Shown here: positions 59,382-64,000 of the stretch, piece by piece | Layout of the letters: each line of letters begins with the position of its first letter | Numbering within the stretch: position 1 is the first letter of the stretch | DNA from: Vagococcus carniphilus | GTDB taxonomy: Bacteria > Bacillota > Bacilli > Lactobacillales > Vagococcaceae | DNA: 64,000 nucleotides | Assembly: GCF_014397115.1 (NCBI RefSeq) | Contig: NZ_CP060720.1 | Location: 326,001 to 390,000, forward strand | Reading direction: 5' to 3' | Notes under the pieces: model-generated | Told to the model about the DNA's origin: nothing | What the model saw: only the letters and a program-made list of their open reading frames with translations | Databases searched by the model: none | Translations under genes and position numbers: made by a program

Positions 59382-59421
59382 GATAAGGGAACATTAGGAA
59401 TGAGAGGAAGCGTTAAAATAC

Positions 59422-60126
59422 ATGATGGAAAAACTAATTAATTTATTAAAAGAAAAGTATGAAGTGATATTCAAGGACATCAGTCTTTTAGAACAAGCTT
59501 TTACCCATTCATCCTATGTGAATGAGCATCGACATTTAGAATTAACGGATAATGAACGTTTAGAGTTTTTAGGTGACGCTGTTTTGGAATTGATTATTTC
59601 AGATTATTTATTCCATAACTTTCAAGAGTTACCTGAAGGAAAACTAACTAAATTACGTGCAACAATTGTTCGAGAAGATAGTTTAGCTATGTTTGCTAAA
59701 GACTGTCAATTTGATCAATTTGTAAGACTTGGTAAAGGAGAAGAAAATTCAAATGGCCGTACGCGTGCCTCACTTTTATGTGATTTATTTGAAGCTTTTT
59801 TAGGCGCTCTTTTCATTGACCAAGGCCAAGTTGCCGCAAAAACATTTATTTATCAAGTGATTATTCCAAAAATCGAAGCTGGTGCTTTTTCACATGAGAT
59901 GGATCATAAAACAGCTTTACAAGAAGTTTTACAAAAAAATGGAGATATTTTAATTGAGTATAGCTTAATTAATGAAGAAGGACCTGCTCATAGTAGAGTA
60001 TTCCATGTAGAAGTTAAAGCAGGTGGAAAAGTTTTAGGTCTAGGCTCAGGTAAATCAAAGAAAGCAGCTGAACAAAAAGCAGCTGAGGTTGCACTAGCTG
60101 ATTTAAAGAAAAAAAGTCAGCGGTAG
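59422..60126 (+). CDS. rnc: Ribonuclease III
   Basis: Cuts double-stranded RNA in rRNA processing and mRNA turnover. The 234 residues have the catalytic RNase III motif '[14 protein letters not shown]' near 43 with its acidic residues, a second acidic site '[16 protein letters not shown]' in outline near 115, and a double-stranded RNA-binding domain at about 160-230 ending '[18 protein letters not shown]'. ATG 59422 or 59425 could be used; the ribosome site GAGG is a little distant. smc follows after 18 bases, the usual pair. Confidence 0.95.
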   Translation: MMEKLINLLKEKYEVIFKDISLLEQAFTHSSYVNEHRHLELTDNERLEFLGDAVLELIISDYLFHNFQELPEGKLTKLRATIVREDSLAMFAKDCQFDQFVRLGKGEENSNGRTRASLLCDLFEAFLGALFIDQGQVAAKTFIYQVIIPKIEAGAFSHEMDHKTALQEVLQKNGDILIEYSLINEEGPAHSRVFHVEVKAGGKVLGLGSGKSKKAAEQKAAEVALADLKKKSQR

Positions 60127-60144
60127 GAAGGAGACTAAACTTTA

Positions 60145-63100
60145 GTGTATTTAAAACGAATTGAAATTGCTGGGTTTAAGTCTTTTGCAGACAGAACCAT
60201 TATTGAATTTAATCAAGGATTAACTGCAGTTGTCGGACCAAACGGTAGCGGGAAAAGTAATATAACAGAAGCCATTAGATGGGTGCTTGGAGAGCAGTCA
60301 GCGAAAAATTTACGAGGGGGAACAATGCCAGACGTGATTTTTGCTGGCTCTTCTTCACGTGCCCCTTTAAATTTAGCAGAAGTGACTTTAGTCTTAGATA
60401 ATGAAGAACGTTTTTTGCCAATCGATTTTAGTGAGGTAAGTGTCACTAGACGATTAACAAGAAGTGGTGATAGTGATTTCTTTATTAATAAGCAAAGCTG
60501 TCGCTTAAAAGATATTGTTAATTTGTTTATGGATTCAGGATTAGGTAAAGAATCTTTTTCGATTATTTCTCAAGGAAAAGTTGAGTCTATTTTTAATAGT
60601 AAGCCTGAAGATAGACGGGGGATTTTTGAAGAAGCAGCAGGTGTTCTTAAATATAAAACAAGAAAAAAAGAGGCAGAACGTCGTTTGTTTGAAACAGAAG
60701 ACAATCTAAACCGAGTTCAAGATATTATCTACGAACTTGAAGCACAATTAACACCTCTTAAAGCACAAAGTGATACAGCAAAAAAATATCGTCATTTAAA
60801 AGAACAATTAACTGAAATTGATGTGAATATTACCGTTCAAGAAATTGAAAACCATAAATCAATTTGGGATGAAAAAGAAAAAGAAGTTAGTGTATTAGTT
60901 GAAACCATTGAAGCAAGAAAGAGTGATTTGCTTGTTGCAGAGACCAAATTAACGGAATTAAAAACACAACGTGAAACGGTTGAAATTAGTATTGAGGAAA
61001 AACAACGTCATCTGTTAGAGGTCACAACTCAATATGAACAATTAGAAGGTCAGAAAAAAGTGGTTGAAGAACGCCAACGTTTTTCTGTTCAAAATAAAAC
61101 AAGTTATCAAGAGACTTTAGTGACGTTAGATGAAAAAGAATCGCTTCTTTTAGAAGAATTGGAAAAACTAATTGCTGAAAAAGCAGAACTTTCTAAAGCT
61201 GAAAAAGAATTGAATCAAGACGTAAAAGAGTTACAAGGGCAAGTCGCACGATTTAGTAAGTCTGCTAAAGAGCAGCTAGAGGATTTACGAAGTGATTATG
61301 TCGATGTGATGCAACAACAAACAAATATTAATAATGATTTAAAACATTTAGAAAAACAATACCAGCAAGAGATGGTTCGTAATGAAAAAGATGTAACGAC
61401 TTATGACCGTTTATTGTTGGAAGAAAAAGAAACTAAAATTGAAAAAGAAACAAAAGAAAAACAGCTAGAAAAACAGACAGAAAAAGTTGCTACTTTGCTA
61501 ACTGATTTTAGAGAAAAACAAGGTGAGTTTAACACGTTAAAACAACAAGTAACTGTTAACGAAAGACAAATGTATGAAGCTCTTAAAATTCTCCAACAAG
61601 CTCAAGCGAAAGAGAAGAGTTTAAAAGATTTGCAAGCTAGTTATTCAGGGTTTTACCAAGGTGTTCGTTCTGTCCTAAAAGAAAGAGACAATCTCGGTGG
61701 TATTGTAGGGGCTGTAGCTGAGTTGATTGAGGTACCTAAAGAAGTAACGTTAGCTATGGAACATTCTTTAGGAGCTTCTGCCCAACACATTATTACAGAG
61801 AATGAAGAAAGTGCTAGAAAAGCTATCTCTTACTTGAAGCAAAAACGAGTAGGACGAGCGACATTTTTACCTTTAACAACGATTAAACCTCGTCAACTGA
61901 ATCAATCAATTCGAAATAAAGTAGCTCAGCATCCAGGTTTTATTGGTGTAGCGAGTGAATTGATTCAATACGACAAAAAAATTACTCAGGTTATCCAAAA
62001 TATTTTAGGATTAACAATTATTGCTAAAGATTTACCAGCAGCTAATGAATTAGCTAAGGCAATTAATTATCAATATCGAGTGGTTTCTTTAGATGGAGAC
62101 GTGATGAATCCAGGTGGTTCTATGACTGGTGGGGCAAGTAAATCTGGTCAAAATAACCAACTGTTTTCTCAAGGGCATGAGTTAAAAGAATTAGAAAAAC
62201 AAGTTTCACAGATGGAGCGTCTATACGAAACAAAAGAAAAAGAAGTAAGGGCGTTAAAAGAAAGTTTCCAATTAGCTGAAGAGACGTTAGAAAATGTTCG
62301 AAGAGCTGGAGAAGAAGCTCGTTTATTAGAGCAAAATTTAACGAATGAAGTTGCTCAATTAGAACAAAGAAGCAGTCAACAAGAAAAAGAACGTCGTGCC
62401 TTTGAATATGAAAAAAGAGAGTTGCAACGTTTCTTAGAGGATTATCAAGAAGAAAAAGAACAGTTAGTGGAAGCTCAAGAAAAACTTGTCGAGAAAAAAG
62501 CAGATTTAGATAAGTTGATGAGTCAAACGAGCCAGTTAGAAGAAGAAAACGCTCAAAAAAAAGAAGAAGCTCAAAAACGACTCAACCAAAAACAATCAGA
62601 TTTAGCTGTTTTACTTGAAAAAACGGTTCAAGTTGCTAAACGACAAACAGAGAAAAAAGTAGAGCAAGAAGAAGTTGCTTCTCAAAAGAATGCTATTTTA
62701 TCTCAATTAGATTCTCAATCAACAGAACATGTGAATCAAGGTGAAAGAAGCCAAGAGATTCAAAAGCATATGGAAGAATTGAAGGAACGTAGAGAAAGCA
62801 TTTCAATCACCTTGAACGAATTAAAAGAGACAAGAGAAAACTTGTTTAAAGAAATTTCTCTGTTAGATCAAGAGGTGACTGAAAAAAATCAAGCGATCCA
62901 AGAAGCAATGGATACTAAAACAACTTTAGAAGTTGCTAAGAATCGTTCAGAAATTTCTTTGGATACGGCTTTAACTTATTTACAAGAAGAGTATGGCTTG
63001 ACTTATGAGCGAGGAAAATCTTTATACCCATTTGTAGAAGATTTTGAAAAAGGAAAAGTTTCTATTCAAGAGTTAAAAGCAGCTATTCAAACATTAGGCG

Positions 63101-63720
63101 TTGTTAACTTATCTTCGATTGAGCAGTACGAAGAAGTTAACGAACGTTATCAATTTTTAATTGCGCAACAAGAAGATTTGGTTCTTGCAAAAAATGAATT
63201 GTTTGAGACAATGAATGAGATGGACGAGTTGGTTATTAAAAAATTCCATGAAGTGTTTACAGATATCAGAGAAGAATTTAGGATTGTCTTTCCTAATATG
63301 TTTGGTGGAGGACATGCCGATTTAGTGCTAACTGACCCAACTGATTTATTACACACAGGGATTGATATTATTGCTCAACCACCAGGTAAAAAACTGCAAA
63401 GCTTAAGTCTGCTTTCAGGTGGAGAACGAGCATTAACAGCTATTGCTTTATTATTTGCCATTATTCAAGCAAGACCTGTTCCTTTCTGTATTTTGGATGA
63501 GGTGGAAGCTGCGTTAGATGATGCGAATGTAACAAGATACGGGAATTATTTACGTCATTTTGGTGAAGATACTCAGTTCATCGTTATCACTCACCGTAAG
63601 GGAACGATGGAAGCTGCCAATGTGTTATACGGTGTGACAATGCAAGAATCAGGCGTTTCTAAAATTGTTTCTGTTCATTTAGAGGAATTAGAAAATCAAG
63701 AAGAGTTAGAAATGCTTTAA
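60145..63720 (+). CDS. smc: Chromosome segregation ATPase SMC
   Basis: Core of the bacterial condensin, organises the chromosome with ScpA/ScpB. The 1191-residue protein is full length: Walker A 'GPNGSGKSNITEAI' near 32, first coiled coil about 170-500, hinge about 505-680 with 'GGSMTGGASKSGQ', second coiled coil about 690-1010, signature 'LSLLSGGERALTAIAL' near 1088 and Walker B 'FCILDEVEAALDDAN' near 1114. GTG 60145 follows GGAAGGAGA. ftsY usually follows; here a HAD phosphatase starts first, as in enterococci. Confidence 0.97.
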   Translation: MYLKRIEIAGFKSFADRTIIEFNQGLTAVVGPNGSGKSNITEAIRWVLGEQSAKNLRGGTMPDVIFAGSSSRAPLNLAEVTLVLDNEERFLPIDFSEVSVTRRLTRSGDSDFFINKQSCRLKDIVNLFMDSGLGKESFSIISQGKVESIFNSKPEDRRGIFEEAAGVLKYKTRKKEAERRLFETEDNLNRVQDIIYELEAQLTPLKAQSDTAKKYRHLKEQLTEIDVNITVQEIENHKSIWDEKEKEVSVLVETIEARKSDLLVAETKLTELKTQRETVEISIEEKQRHLLEVTTQYEQLEGQKKVVEERQRFSVQNKTSYQETLVTLDEKESLLLEELEKLIAEKAELSKAEKELNQDVKELQGQVARFSKSAKEQLEDLRSDYVDVMQQQTNINNDLKHLEKQYQQEMVRNEKDVTTYDRLLLEEKETKIEKETKEKQLEKQTEKVATLLTDFREKQGEFNTLKQQVTVNERQMYEALKILQQAQAKEKSLKDLQASYSGFYQGVRSVLKERDNLGGIVGAVAELIEVPKEVTLAMEHSLGASAQHIITENEESARKAISYLKQKRVGRATFLPLTTIKPRQLNQSIRNKVAQHPGFIGVASELIQYDKKITQVIQNILGLTIIAKDLPAANELAKAINYQYRVVSLDGDVMNPGGSMTGGASKSGQNNQLFSQGHELKELEKQVSQMERLYETKEKEVRALKESFQLAEETLENVRRAGEEARLLEQNLTNEVAQLEQRSSQQEKERRAFEYEKRELQRFLEDYQEEKEQLVEAQEKLVEKKADLDKLMSQTSQLEEENAQKKEEAQKRLNQKQSDLAVLLEKTVQVAKRQTEKKVEQEEVASQKNAILSQLDSQSTEHVNQGERSQEIQKHMEELKERRESISITLNELKETRENLFKEISLLDQEVTEKNQAIQEAMDTKTTLEVAKNRSEISLDTALTYLQEEYGLTYERGKSLYPFVEDFEKGKVSIQELKAAIQTLGVVNLSSIEQYEEVNERYQFLIAQQEDLVLAKNELFETMNEMDELVIKKFHEVFTDIREEFRIVFPNMFGGGHADLVLTDPTDLLHTGIDIIAQPPGKKLQSLSLLSGGERALTAIALLFAIIQARPVPFCILDEVEAALDDANVTRYGNYLRHFGEDTQFIVITHRKGTMEAANVLYGVTMQESGVSKIVSVHLEELENQEELEML

Positions 63721-63736
63721 TATAAGGAGGATATCA

Positions 63737-64000
63737 ATGATTAAGTTGATAGCAATCGATTTAGACGGTACATTGTTAACCGATGAAAAAACAATTACAG
63801 ATAGAAATAAAGAAGTTTTAACAAAAGCTAAAGAGCAAGGCGTGAAAGTTGTTCTTTGTACAGGACGACCACTAATAGCAGTTGAATCTTATCTAAATCG
63901 CTTAGAATTAAGAGACTCGGGTGATTATAGTATTACGTTTAACGGAGGCGCTGTTCAAAAGAATGATACTGGAGAAGAGTTGTTATCTTATTCGTTAACG
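63737..64000 (+). CDS. Cof-type HAD-IIB phosphatase (cut by window end)
   Basis: Haloacid-dehalogenase-family hydrolase, likely a sugar phosphate or flavin nucleotide phosphatase. The 88 visible codons show motif I 'IAIDLDGTLLTDE' near 5-17 with the nucleophile Asp, and motif II 'LCTGRP' near 41. ATG 63737 follows AAGGAGGAT. The C-terminus lies beyond base 64000. Confidence 0.92.
   Translation, partial: MIKLIAIDLDGTLLTDEKTITDRNKEVLTKAKEQGVKVVLCTGRPLIAVESYLNRLELRDSGDYSITFNGGAVQKNDTGEELLSYSLT

Overview
The window is low-GC Gram-positive chromosomal DNA. Gene order and protein style fit the Lactobacillales, most likely Enterococcaceae (Enterococcus or Vagococcus). The support is inference from synteny I know, not a search: yhaO-yhaN-yhaM beside a PBP2A-like gene, then gmk-rpoZ-priA-def-fmt-rsmB-prpC-pknB-rsgA-rpe-thiN, then rpmB-yloU-fakA-recG-plsX-acpP, an opp operon, and rnc-smc. 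Ribosome binding sites are strong (AGGAGG-like), TTG and GTG starts are common, and most genes are on the + strand.

Layout. 1-8256: an RluA-type pseudouridine synthase (cut by the window edge), a class A penicillin-binding protein, a YlbF-family protein, and the nuclease/ATPase/RNase trio yhaO-yhaN-yhaM. 8269-10081: a complete IS1182-type insertion sequence wedged into the short gap between yhaM and a convergent class A sortase gene. 10085-21444: sortase, an unknown protein, ddl, murF, cshA, acpS, a patatin-like lipase, and the start of the gmk-rpoZ block with a cytidine deaminase. 21597-31763: priA to thiN, a tight operon covering replication restart, protein N-terminal formyl handling, rRNA methylation, Ser/Thr kinase and phosphatase signalling and ribosome assembly.

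31764-47112 is the accessory part. It sits between thiN and rpmB, which are neighbours or near-neighbours in many Firmicutes. It holds an XRE regulator, a GNAT acetyltransferase, a secreted leucine-rich-like gene broken by an in-frame stop in its signal peptide, a carbohydrate cluster, several small membrane or secreted proteins and a stand-alone ABC exporter. The carbohydrate cluster (33768-42827) has an AraC regulator, a CUT1 ABC importer without its own ATPase, three Gfo/Idh/MocA oxidoreductases, a small protein resembling only the C-terminal part of such an enzyme, and a TIM-barrel isomerase. A near-perfect CcpA (cre) site lies upstream of the transporter genes. This looks like uptake and redox-dependent breakdown of a non-standard sugar or glycoside; the substrate cannot be read from sequence.

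47113-64000 returns to the conserved backbone: rpmB, yloU, fakA, recG, plsX, acpP, oppDFBCA, rnc, smc and the start of a Cof-type HAD phosphatase. The gap between acpP and opp holds an unannotated 30-codon hydrophobic micro-ORF, a second micro-ORF, a long inverted repeat and a clear promoter.

The strongest points for a second look are the unusual sugar cluster, the probable AUU start of the sortase gene, the control elements in the insertion sequence (end terminators and sequestration of the transposase start region in read-through RNA only), the micro-ORF region before opp, and the broken leucine-rich gene. I found no CRISPR array, rRNA, tRNA, prophage or plasmid replication gene.
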